42,500 nucleotides of DNA from Anaeromyces robustus (Eukaryota > Neocallimastigomycota > Neocallimastigomycetes > Neocallimastigales > Neocallimastigaceae): NCBI GenBank assembly GCA_002104895.1, contig MCFG01000111.1, positions 117,501-160,000 on the forward strand, read 5' to 3'. This document shows positions 1 through 15,144 of this stretch, one piece after another. The notes under the pieces were generated by a model. The model made no database searches. It was not told the DNA's origin and saw only the letters and a list, made by a program, of their open reading frames with translations. Each line of letters opens with the position of its first letter. Positions within the stretch are counted from its first letter, which is position 1. The translations under genes and the position numbers were made by a program.

Positions 1-39
1 ATAAATGTTACTCGGCTACTCTTTTAAATGCATTTTTAA

Positions 40-210
40 TTAATAACTATATCCTCTGAGAATATTTTAATTATTTTTTTTATTATAAAAATTATCTTGT
101 CTTTTTGGATTTTAATACTTTTACATCTATTTTATTTCATGTCTCTATCTATGAAAAGTACAATCTACTCTGAAGAAGAATCAACTGAAAATTCTTTAAC
201 TTATAAATAG
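40..210 (+). pseudogene. possible last exon or remnant of a membrane protein
   Basis: A frame is open from about position 40 to a TAG at 208-210. It reads as a strongly hydrophobic stretch (SFWILILLHLFYF) followed by a polar acidic tail (EEESTENS). That looks like the last membrane segment and cytoplasmic tail of a membrane protein whose earlier exons would lie left of the window. An in-frame ATG exists at 139, so a tiny independent ORF is also possible. A second frame (3-56) is also open with ordinary composition, so chance or a decayed gene cannot be excluded. I do not recognise a family. Confidence 0.25.
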
Positions 211-508
211 TTAGATATTTAATATAATATGATTGCATATACTTTGTTATTTCAATGTAACTTTGTGATAATTTTTATTTAATGAAAAATTTTATTGAAT
301 AATGGTATAATTTTCTTCTTAACATCTTTTTATATACATATTTCCCTTTTTTTTTATTTAAATGTAATATTAATTTTTTTTTAAAAAAAATTCAGGTATA
401 GTTTCTTCAATCATTCTTCTCTGTTATTGATTTTCTTATGATTTTTACATATTAAGTAAAAAATTGGAAATATTATGGTATTAATTATATAATACTAGGA
501 GAAACAAT
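211..508. other. non-coding AT-rich stretch
   Basis: No open frame with protein-like composition on either strand. Several T-runs and a CAG/GTATAG junction near 393-400 resemble splice signals but connect to nothing recognisable. Confidence 0.4.
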
Positions 509-656
509 ATGATTACTGTATCAATGTTGTACCTTCACCATGAGGAGAAAGTCGTTTTTTCAGATGTTCATGGTGTAAATGAACTAAGTGGGATCGAATA
601 TCGGGATTAAAAGATAATGAACCATATTCTAGCATCATATAACAACAAATGGATAT
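509..656. pseudogene. unassigned protein-like island, open on both strands
   Basis: This island has clearly higher G+C than its surroundings. On the minus strand a frame from about 659 ends with TAA at 513-515 and contains EYGSLSFNPDIRSHLVH and LHHEHLKKRLSPHGEGT, which look like real protein rather than translated AT-rich noise. On the plus strand an ORF with ATG at 509-511 ends with TAA at 608-610. G/C-ending codons are more frequent in both frames than in the neighbouring genes. It may be a fragment of a transposable element protein or of a decayed gene. I cannot name the family. Confidence 0.3.
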
Positions 657-833
657 ATAAATGTATATATATATATAAATTTTATATTATTACTTTTTTA
701 TATAATTCAAAATTAATATTTTATATTTTGTGTAACTCATATTACATCAGGTATTATATCTATACATATTATATACAAACTTCATTGATTTTTAATTAAA
801 AATTTTATAGTATAATATTAAAGTTCAAAAAAA

Positions 834-834
<1 letters not shown>
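657..834. other. non-coding AT-rich stretch before the AAAT array
   Basis: A short ORF in this stretch (617-799) translates to tyrosine/isoleucine-rich noise typical of ATA/TAT sequence and is not supported as a gene. It leads directly into the tetranucleotide array. Confidence 0.5.
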
Positions 835-1074
<240 letters not shown>

Positions 1075-1143
1075 TATATATAAATAATGAACTGTAAATT
1101 TTTTCTATAATTACTTATTTTTTTTATATGTGTCTTTTTTGTA

Positions 1144-5280
<4,137 letters not shown>

Positions 5281-5564
5281 ACTAATAATAATATTTATTA
5301 AAATATTTTATATTATTAATTATTTTTATTAGTTTTAAATATTTTGTTTCTTATTTTTATTTTTAATTATAATATTAATAATATAAAATATTAATAAATA
5401 ATGTAATTGTTATATATTATGTGGTATATTTTTATTTTTATTTTTTTATTTTTTTTTAATTTTTTTATTATTATTTAATTTTTTCATCCGATAGTATTAT
5501 AATATTCGTAATTATGTGGAATAAAGAGTAATAATAATGAAGTAATTTTAAATAGATTGCTAAT
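5281..5564. other. convergent intergenic region, SNAPC4-like and HUS1
   Basis: 284 nt between two stop codons of convergent genes. It is almost entirely A/T with T-runs, and presumably contains both 3' ends and polyadenylation signals. AATAAA-type words occur but are uninformative at this base composition. Confidence 0.6.
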
Positions 5565-7072
5565 TCAAGTTATTATTGCAGGAATATAATATGTTAATGC
5601 GCCAAATTGTCTTGTTTCTTGGTCATAATCCATATATGACATTGTTTCATTTTTGACATATACATAGAAGACAACAGCAAAATTTTCTATTATACCTAAA
5701 AATATTATTAATAATGATTAATAATAGTATAATTATTAATTTATTAAGATTAATAAATATATATACTCACTACAAATAACACTACTTGGATTAATTACAT
5801 AACTATGGACAAACTTTTCAAAATCGATAATCGATATTTGACATTCTGAAAATTGATTTTTTGGTTTATCTTGCTGTGATGAATTATTTACTTGGTCTTT
5901 AAATAATTAAAATATTAATTATTAATTTTTATTTTTTCAGTTATAAGTAGTATACATATATATAATATTTATTATTTTATAATTCATACTTAGATCAGGA
6001 GATATTAAATCTTTAAAATAAGTTTCTACTGATACGGCTTCTGTTTCTATTTTTAAAATGAATTCTCCATTAAAATTTGCAGATATTGTAAGATAATTGC
6101 TCATAGATTTCATTCTATCAATAATTGTTCTTACTGAAACTAATGGTGGCATTAATATATGTACCTTTTAATAGTTAATAAAAAAGTATAAATAATTATT
6201 AATAATTTAAATAAAAAAAAAAAAAAAAAACAATTTATTATTTTTTATTATAAAAATTAATATATATTATAAAAGATATATATAATTACATGAGGTTGAG
6301 GAACCATTGGTTCTTTATATTCATTTATATGATATAAATTTAAAACTCTTATTGGTATATCTTGTACTAATAAAACTGGATTATCTCCTCTATACTATTA
6401 TTATAATAAATAAAATTTGTAAATATGAATAATTTTCTCTTTTAAATAAAGCATTACTTTTTTATAATTATTCATACCATGCTTTTAATATTAAATGATA
6501 ATGATGGTAATCCTGTTTTTTTTGTTAATTTACAATATACATCAATTGCTGCTTGTGCTGACTTCAATACTCTAATAACTTGATCTGTTCTTAATTCAAT
6601 CCATATTTCATTGTTATTTGCACTTTCAATTATAAATTCTTCAAATAGTAAATCCTTTTAATTAAAAAAATATATATTTAAATATCAAAATAATAATTAT
6701 AATATTTAATATATTATATTAATATATTAATATTATCATTACTACTACTACTATTATTATTATAGTATATTATACTTACAACTGCTACTTGTCCCCATAC
6801 TTGAAGTTCTGTTAATTCAATTTTTGAAACAATTAAATATATCTTATCCTTTGTAAATTTAATTACACAAGTTTTATTTAACTTTTCAACGCTTTGTAGC
6901 ATTTCTAATAAAATAAAATTAATACATTATATAAAATTTGCAATAATAATTTAACATTTTATCATTTTATAAATTTATATATATCTTGTAATATATATAA
7001 AAAAAGTAATTTTTATTGTAAAAACTTACTTGTGAACAAAATAGTATTTATAACTTTTGCTTTCATTCGCAT
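5565..7072 (-). CDS. HUS1: HUS1, 9-1-1 checkpoint clamp subunit
   Basis: Exons in gene order: 7072-7030, 6904-6780, 6654-6478, 6394-6290, 6164-5990, 5896-5771, 5695-5565; 293 aa, close to the 280 aa of human HUS1. The protein forms the RAD9-RAD1-HUS1 ring that is loaded at damaged DNA and activates the checkpoint kinase. Evidence is the co-linear match over the whole length: MRMKAKVIN at the N-terminus, KLNKTCVIKFTKDKIYLIV, WIELRTDQVIRVLKSAQ, QDIPIRVLN, RMKSMSNYLTISANFNGE, LKIETEAVSVETYFKDL and the C-terminal ALTYYIPAI. All junctions keep the frame. Its start faces SART1 across 835 nt, so the two may share a promoter region. Nothing is truncated. Confidence 0.93.
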
Positions 7073-7167
7073 TATGATATATTATTAATTATTTTCTTTT
7101 AATAAAAATATAAAATAATATTTTAAATTAATTTATTATTATTTTTGTTTCTTTTCTTCTTTTCTAT

Positions 7168-7203
<36 letters not shown>

Positions 7204-7467
7204 AAATATTTAACACTGATGTTCGTTTTTTATGAGATTTTTTAAATAAGTTGTTTTTCTTTTAATTTTCTAAGAAAATATTCTTTTTTTCACATATCAC
7301 GTGATATAGACCAAATTAATTTTTTTTAATTATTTAATAAAATTATAAATAATTAAAATTTCTTATTTAAATATTATTAAAATATAATAGAAGTAAGAAG
7401 TAATTATTACCATTTTATTGCAATTAGAATTATAATAAACTATTTTGGTAATAATATTAGAAATTGT

Positions 7468-7500
7468 AAGATTATAATCTTATAATCTTATAATCTTATA
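7468..7500. repeat. palindrome followed by tandem 8-nt repeat TTATAATC
   Basis: AAGATTATAATCTT (7468-7481) is a perfect 14-nt palindrome. From 7472 the unit TTATAATC is repeated three times and followed by TTATA. It lies within the divergent promoter region. Confidence 0.85.
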
Positions 7501-7642
7501 AAAATATTAAAATAATTATAAATTTTAATAGGTATATTTTTATTTCTTTCCTACTTCTTTTTTTTTATACATTTTGTAATTAAGAATAATTTTTTTGAAA
7601 TTCAAATTTCATTTTTTAATTTTTTTGTATTATATTTTTTTG

Positions 7643-7723
7643 TATTATTTTCATTAATTCCTTAATATGTATTACTTTCATTAATTCCTTAATATATATT
7701 ATTTTCATTAATTCTTTAATAAT
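7643..7723. repeat. three tandem copies of a 27-nt unit
   Basis: Units at 7643-7669, 7670-7696 and 7697-7723 share the core TTTCATTAATTC and TTAATA, with one or two differences between the first two and a few more in the third. It is a minisatellite in the HUS1-SART1 intergenic region, about 190-260 nt upstream of the SART1 start. Confidence 0.85.
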
Positions 7724-7907
7724 ATATGTTTTATTAGATTGTTTAAAAGTTTATATTTCAAAATTAAATATAAAATTATAATATTTTTTAAACTAACATT
7801 GATTATAACTTTTTGTCAAATACTTTCATACATTTATAAAACTATAGTGAGTATAGCTATATTCATTTAATAAAAAATAGATCAGGATACAATAGCAATT
7901 AATCAAT

Positions 7908-8083
7908 ATGGGTAAAGTATATATATATAAAATTATATTTAAATTTATTATATTTATAATAAATTTATCATTCATCTAATATTAAAAAATCTATTATTAA
8001 TCTATTATAAAATATTTATTATTTATTATTAAAAAAAGCTGATGAAGAAATTTCATTATCAATTGAAGAAACAAAGTTAGTTT

Positions 8084-8114
<31 letters not shown>

Positions 8115-11100
8115 TTATTAAAATCTTTATATTAATTATTTTTTATTACAATAACATAAAATTATAAATTAATTTAATCTATAGTAAATTGAGAATTTCT
8201 TTAGGTTTAAAACCTTTAAGTGTTGGTAATTAATATAATAATGATATATTAATAATAATATTAGAAATAATTTTGTATATTAGATTTAATATATAATTTT
8301 AATTATATATATATAATGTATAATATATAATATATTTTATAATAATTCTTTTATAATAATTCTTTTATAATATAGATAATGAACCTAAAAAAGCAAGTGC
8401 AGAAGATAATTATGCAAAATATAAGGATGATTTAAAAAGTTTGTATTTATATGTACTATTTATATTTTTTTTTATAATGAATTTTACAAAATATTAATTT
8501 TTTTTATTTATTGAAGAAACGGAAGAAGCAAAAAAAATTCAGGAAAAGATTCAAAGATCAAGAAATAAGCGAGAATTGAAAAAGAAATTAAGTGGTAAAG
8601 GTTTAAGTGAATTAGGTGAAGATGAAGATGATGATGCATTAGCTTGGATTAAAAGACAAAAAAAGAGACAGAAAGAACTTGCAGAATTAAAGCAAAAAGA
8701 GCTTGAAGCTATGGATAATGAGGTTATTGAAGAATATAAATCAGGTAATTATATAATATGTTATTTTAATATATTTATTAATTATTAATTATTAACTAAT
8801 TATTATTCAGAAAATTTAAAGGGTTTAAAGGTTGGTCATGATATATCAGAAATTGAAGCTGGTGAAGAAGAAATTTTGGTATTAAAGGATGCAATGATTA
8901 CTGAAGATGATGGTATTTTATATTCATTTAATATTTACTTATTTACTATTTTATTTTAATAAATTAATGTAAAAACTTTTTTTTTAATACAATTCATAAT
9001 ATATGATATTTATTATTAAAGATGTTAACGATGAATTAATTAGTAACAGATTAACTGAAAAAGAAAAGTTGCAAAAAAATTTAGAATTAAAGAAAAAAAG
9101 AAATGTATATGGGGGTGTTTATGATGATGAAGAAGCATTATTTGGAAAAAAAAAGATATTGTCACAATATGATAATGATGATGACGAGAATAAAGGATTT
9201 ATTCTTAATGGTAAAGGGGAAGTTTTTGATACATCAATACATAGAAATGATGAACAAAATGGTTTAAAAAAGGGAGGATTGGATTTAAATTATAATAAAA
9301 TGCAAGAAATTAAAGATTATTATACGAAAGATGAAATGGTATCATTTAAAAAACCAAAAAAGAAGAAGAAGAAGAAACATTCAAGAAAAAAGTTAGAAGA
9401 TATAAATGATGATTTAATGGATATAGATAATGGTGAAAATACAATGGAATCATCATCACAAAGTGAAATAAAACCTGTTGAAAAATATTCATATAGTAAT
9501 ATTACAACTAATATTGATGATATTAATTTTATCGACGATGATGAACTTCAAATAGCGTTATCAAAAGCTCGACGTAAAAAGACAAAGAAATTAGTTAAAT
9601 CGTTAAAAGAGACAGTTGAAGATGGTAAATTATATAAATATTTGTTACTAAAATGCTATTAATTATTATAATCTTATTATATATATATTACTTATTTTAT
9701 ATTATCAATAAATACCTATTATATTCAAACATTAAAAAAATAATTTTTTTATATTTTATTAATTTATTCTTTAAAATAATAAAGTTAAACAAGAAAATTT
9801 AAAAGAAAAAGAAAAAGAAGAAAATGATAATGAGATTGAAAATGAGAATGATTTATCTTATGATTTGAGGAGAAAAGAAGAGACAGAAGGAGTGAAGTTT
9901 ATTAATGAAGTTTCCGAAACTTCAGAATTTATTAGAAATATACCAACACTTCCTTTATTACAAAGACAAAATCAAAATGAAAAATCATCACATACAAATA
10001 ATAATGATCTAATAGAAAAAGAAAATGAAATGGAATTAGAATCATTGCATGATTCTAATAATGAAGATGATATTCAGGAACAAAAGGAGGAATCATTGGA
10101 AGAAGGAGAAAAAATGGAATCAGAACATGGAGAAGATACAAATGAACAGTCAACAACGTCTAATACAGGAATAGCGGCATTGGTAGAATCAATTTTTTTT
10201 AATTTAATTAATATAATGAATATTCTAAAAATTCCATTAAATATTTTTATATAATTAATAATTAATTTTATATACATCTTTTTTTTTTTTAATTAAAATA
10301 ATAAAATATTTTTATTTGTTATTATTTTTATTAGGAGGAAGAACCATTAATTTCTTCTGGTATGGCAGCAACTGTATCTTTATTATTACAAAAAGGTATT
10401 GTTAATCCAGTAACAAAAGAAGAATTAGAAAAGGAAAAATTGCAATTAGAAAAAGAAAAATGGTTAAATGAACAAAAAATTAATGATTTAATAAAAGAAA
10501 GAAGAAAGCAAAAAGATCGTGATAGAAGAGATAGACATGGTAGGTCAAGTAGAGACAGAGATAGGGACAGGGATTATGATCGTGAAGATATTTATAGAGA
10601 AAGAGAAAGAGCTAGGGAAGCGGAAAAGAAATTTAAGAATTATAAACCAGTTGTTAATATTGAATATCATGATGAATTTGGAAGAACTTTAACACAAAAA
10701 GAAGTATAAATAATTTTTTTAATATATAATTTTATCATAAAAAAATTTTTTTTAATATTTTATTTAACATTTAATATTTTATTTAATTAAATATATTAAT
10801 AATACCAATATATTTTTAACAATAATTATATATATTAATAAATATTATTTATTATTATTAGGCATTCAGACAATTATCTCATAAATTCCATGGTAAAACT
10901 TCAGGAAAATTAAAGACGGAAAAAAGGTTGAAAAAATTAGAAGAAGAATTAAAATTAAAACAAATGAGTAGTACTGATACGCCATTGGGTACTGTTAGTG
11001 CTTTACAAGAAAAAACTAAAGCAATGGGTTCAGCTCATCTTGTTCTTTCTATTGGTAATAGAGGGTATGCAATATAATTTTTTTTTTAAATTTTTATTTT

Positions 11101-11427
11101 ATTATTTATCTATTTAATTATTTAATTATTTAATTATTTATTTATTATTTATTTATTATTTGTTATTTATTTTTTATTATTAACTATAGTGTATTGCCAT
11201 CAGATAATGACATTGCAAATCTTCAACCAAGAACAGATGTTAAAAAGAAATCTAAAGAAACAAATTCAAATGAGTCATTAGGAACAAGTAGTACACAACA
11301 GTCATCATTCGTAACATCATTAAATAACCCAGGTAATACAAATGCTCCAAAAAGAGAGAAGATTACTTTTGGTTTAAAGAGAAAAGCTGAACAAGAAATT
11401 AATCCAGTATTTAAAAAGAGGGAATAA
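7908..11427 (+). CDS. SART1: SART1/Snu66, U4/U6.U5 tri-snRNP protein
   Basis: Exons: 7908-7911, 8039-8075, 8185-8225, 8376-8438, 8517-8744, 8811-8912, 9022-9624, 9785-10182, 10335-10703, 10862-11064, 11190-11427; 761 aa. SART1 (yeast Snu66) joins the tri-snRNP to the spliceosome before activation. Family signatures run in order: [19 protein letters not shown] near the N-terminus, [109 protein letters not shown] and [16 protein letters not shown]. The first coding exon is only ATGG, ending at a GTAAAG donor; joined to exon 2 it gives [13 protein letters not shown], which supports it. Acidic and lysine-rich linkers ([15 protein letters not shown]) and an RDRDRD stretch are typical of the family. 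The most 3' exon encodes a basic tail ending FKKRE. Confidence 0.95.
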
Positions 11428-12068
11428 ATTTTGTAAAATTGTTATTTTTTTTTACCATATCATATTTTTTATTACTAATTACTATAACATTAATTTAATT
11501 TTAAACAATTTTTTCTTAAAGTAAAACTTTCTGTATTAATATCACTATTTATTTATTTATTTTTTACTCATTAATTGATAAAATAAAATAATATATCAAT
11601 TTATTTAATTAAATATATTGATATATAAAATTATTTATTATAATAAAAATTATAATTATATCAAATAATTAAAAGTTAATAATTATTAAAAAATTGATAT
11701 AAAATTTTAGTTTTAAATATTATATTAAAATTTATATTTGTGTTAATATATATTGCTTTATAATCTATTGACTTCAAAATAACAATAAATTATTTATACT
11801 GGTTTTATATAAAAATATTTTTTTTTTTAAAAAAAAATTTTTTACTGTAAAAAAAAAAAAAAAAAGTAATTTATAAATTTAAATTTTAATAAAAATAAAT
11901 AATTGGTAATAATTAGTAACAAATAAAATAATAATAAAATAGTAATAATACTTTAATAATAAAAATAATAAATTCAAGAAATGCATATATAATAAAAAGA
12001 AATAATTGTAAATATTATATATATTTTTTGAATTAATAATTATATATTTTTTTTCATTATAGTTATTT

Positions 12069-12102
<34 letters not shown>

Positions 12103-12302
12103 AAGTATTAATTTATTAATTTAAAAAAAAAAAAAAAACTGAAAGGAGAAAAAAGAAAATAAATAAATATTCGAAAATTCATATATAATAAAAACAATAA
12201 TAATAACAAAAATATATAAAAATAAATATTTAAATTATAAGAATTAAAGATATTAATTAATTAGTGGGGAATTCTTTTTTTTTTTTTTCTTTTTCATTTA
12301 TA
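11428..12302. other. intergenic region between SART1 and SDHB
   Basis: 875 nt of A/T-rich DNA with homopolymers (T/A runs around 11820-11870, A-run 12123-12138) and a short ATT tract near 12073. Immediately before the SDHB start is a T-rich block (12276-12299). No coding potential seen. It should hold the SART1 3' end and the SDHB promoter. Confidence 0.55.
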
Positions 12303-13811
12303 ATGTCATTGATTAATAGAAATCCTGTTTTTTTAAAAAATAATATTTTTAATGGAATATTAAAAAATATAAACGTTATAAATGTAATTAAAGAAAATAA
12401 TAATACAACAAGAAATTTTCATTCAAATTCAATTGTCAGTAAACATTATAAAGAATTAGAATTTAAAATATATAGATGGGTAAAATATTATATATATATA
12501 TATTTTATAAGTAATTATTATTATATTGTATGTAAATTATTTATAAATATGTAATTAATGTTTAAATAAATTAAAATAAAAAAAGAATCCAGAAAAACCA
12601 AAAGAAAAGCCAGCATATAAATCTTATAAAGTAAATCGTGAAGATATAAAACAAACTGTTCTTGATGGATTACTTTACATTAAAGAAAATGAGGATCCTA
12701 CTTTATCATTTCGTCATCACTGCCATAATGGTAAATTTTCAATATATATCCTTCATTAAAAAATATAGTTTTTTTTTTAAGCAAAGTCCATAAAATAGTG
12801 TATAATAATTGATGGCATTAACTTGTATTAATAATGATAATAATTTAAAATAGGTAAATGTGGATGTTGTGCAGTAAATATAAATGGAAAGAATGTATTA
12901 GCCTGTAATACTCCAATTGATGATAAACAGGAAGTTCAAAAAATTTCACCGTTACCGAATATTCCAGTAGTTAAAGATTTAGTTCTAGATTTAACTCATT
13001 ATTATGAACAATATAAAAATATACAACCATGGATAATGAGAAAAAAGAAAGATGAACATGGTGAAATTATTAAAGAACCAGATAGAGAAATATTGCAAAC
13101 TTCAAAAGAAAGAAAAAAAATAGATGGCTATTATGAATGTAATTTATGTGCATGCTGCTCTTCTTCATGTCCAAATTATTGGAGAGACGCAGGTAATTTA
13201 TATTTAAAAAAATATTTTATTATTAAATTATAAATATCAATAAATAATAAATTATTTATATAAATTTAATTTTTTTTTTTCTCTTCCCAACATTATCATA
13301 TATATTATACAATATATTAAATCAGATGCATATCTTGGTCCATCTACAATATTAAATTCATTCCGTTGGATTAGAGATAGCAGAGATGGTTTTCATTCTG
13401 AAAGAAAAGATGCTCTTCAAGGACCAGATTCATTATTTAGATGTCATGGAGAAATGAGTAATTTTTAATTTAATAAAAATAATATATTATCGATTTTAAT
13501 AATAATATTTATTATAAGATAAAGAAATAATAATAATAATATTGTATTCTAATTTATTTTTTTTACATCAATTATTTAAAAAATATTATAGATTGCATGT
13601 CAAATTGTCCATTAGGACTGAATCCAGCAAAAGCTATTGCAAAAGTAAATATTATGTTATTATATATTAAATATTATATTATTATTATATATTTCATTAT
13701 ATATTTAAATTCAAATAATAAAATATTAAAATATAATATATATTAACAATATTTATATATTAATTATTAATAATATTATAGTTGAAATTAACAATTACTA
13801 AAGAAGGATAA
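12303..13811 (+). CDS. SDHB: succinate dehydrogenase / fumarate reductase iron-sulfur subunit, divergent quinone site
   Basis: Exons: 12303-12479, 12586-12730, 12854-13192, 13326-13457, 13592-13644, 13782-13811; 291 aa. This subunit carries [2Fe-2S], [4Fe-4S] and [3Fe-4S] clusters and passes electrons between the flavoprotein and quinone at the inner organelle membrane. A basic, Asn-rich presequence ends in TRNFHS, which resembles an R-x-F cleavage site and implies import. [2Fe-2S] ligands are C105, C110, C113 and C125; the loop reads CHNGKCGCC where the common form is CREGICGSC, so there is an extra Cys (112) and the Arg is lost. Later ligands are C203, C206, C209, C213 and C260, C266, C270. 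In the second motif the usual CPSYWWN is CPNYWRD: human S170 and W173 positions are N215 and R218, and I218 is E263, while W172 and H216 are kept. The upstream in-frame region begins with GTG, so ATG 12303 is taken as start. Confidence 0.92.
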
Positions 13812-15144
13812 TTATAATTAATAAATTATTGAATTCTTATTATTTACTAATTATTATATTTCATTCATATTTCAATTTATTGTATTATTATATGTTTTTT
13901 ACAATAAAAATGATCAATATATTTATGATACTATTTTTTCTTTTTTATATATAAAGATTATAAAAAAATAATATCTTAAATATTGTATGAATTTAAAACG
14001 ATAATAAAAAATATTATATAAAATAATATATGATAAAATGATAAATAAAAAATAGTAACTAATTTGATTAAAAAATAAGTAAACATAGAATTAAAGCAGA
14101 ATAAATAAAAATAAAATAATAATAATAATAATAATAATAAAATAATAAAAATTAATAGATTTAGAATCTAGTAATAATCTAGTAATATTTGTATTTGTAA
14201 TCTATCATTTACATTATAATAAAAGAATAATAAGAGATAATAAAATTATATAAATATAGGATAATCCAAATTAGATAAATTAATAAATTACAGAAAATTC
14301 ACAAAAATAAAGTATTTATTTTATATTTAGAAAAAAAAAATAATAATTCTCTTTTAGTATGTATTATTTTATTATTTTTTGTATATAATAAAAAAATATT
14401 ATTAAAAGCAAACTTTAATTTTAATAATTGGTAGTTTTTAACCAATCAATTAATAAAATTGAAAATATTTAATCTGTAACAGAACAAAAATTTAATTATA
14501 AAGAACTGAAAAACAGATTTTTTATTAGTTATAATATTTTTTTTCAGTAGTGATTATTATAAATATTGCTATTTTTTTTTTTTTATTTTCTGTAGTGATA
14601 ATTATAAATATTATAACTAATATATATATGAATATTTCTTTAATTTATTTACAATATTATTTTATTGATATAAAAAATATTTTTAAGAATTTTATTTTAT
14701 TACTTAGACAAATTATAATTAATTTTCAAAGCTGTAAAACTTAAAATAATATATATTTACAATAATTTTTTATATTAAATTTATAACAGTGTATTAGAAT
14801 ATATTATTCATATATATTATTGATTTACTTTAATTCATTAATTTTTATATATATAAAATTTTTACTTGGTTAATTTTTTAATTGTTATATTTTAAATAAT
14901 AAATAATAGTTTTATTTTTTATAATTATTAATTTTACTTTGCCTGTTTTTTTTATAATTTATTTAATTATTATTATTATTTTAAGTATTATTATATAGAA
15001 ATTTATTATTGAATAATATTAAATAATTAAAATATTTAATATTTAATAAAAAGTAGATTATTATTATTATAGTAATATTAGAGATTAATACATTAAAAAT
15101 CCATAATACATATTTATTTAAAATTTTATAATTGAAAACTAAAG
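13812..15144. other. long intergenic region between SDHB and PRP39
   Basis: 1.3 kb with no credible coding frame. It has an AAT tract (14117-14141), an imperfect direct repeat of GTAGTGAT.ATTATAAATATT (14547-14567 and 14594-14614) separated by T-runs, and an inverted pair AATCTGT/ACAGATT (about 14470-14520). Short ORFs here translate to isoleucine/asparagine/tyrosine-rich noise. Confidence 0.5.

Larger units (their letters stand above)
7073..7907. promoter_or_regulatory. divergent intergenic region between HUS1 and SART1
   Basis: 835 nt without coding potential, holding the 5' regions of both divergent genes. It contains a T-run of about 27 nt at 7172-7198 next to HUS1 (probable nucleosome-poor DNA), a palindromic 8-nt tandem repeat (7468-7500) and three copies of a 27-nt unit (7643-7723), annotated separately. 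Promoter function is inferred from position only. Confidence 0.6.

Noticed and set aside
617-799. 60-codon ORF before the AAAT array
   Set aside because: Tyrosine/isoleucine-rich low-complexity translation of TATA-type sequence.
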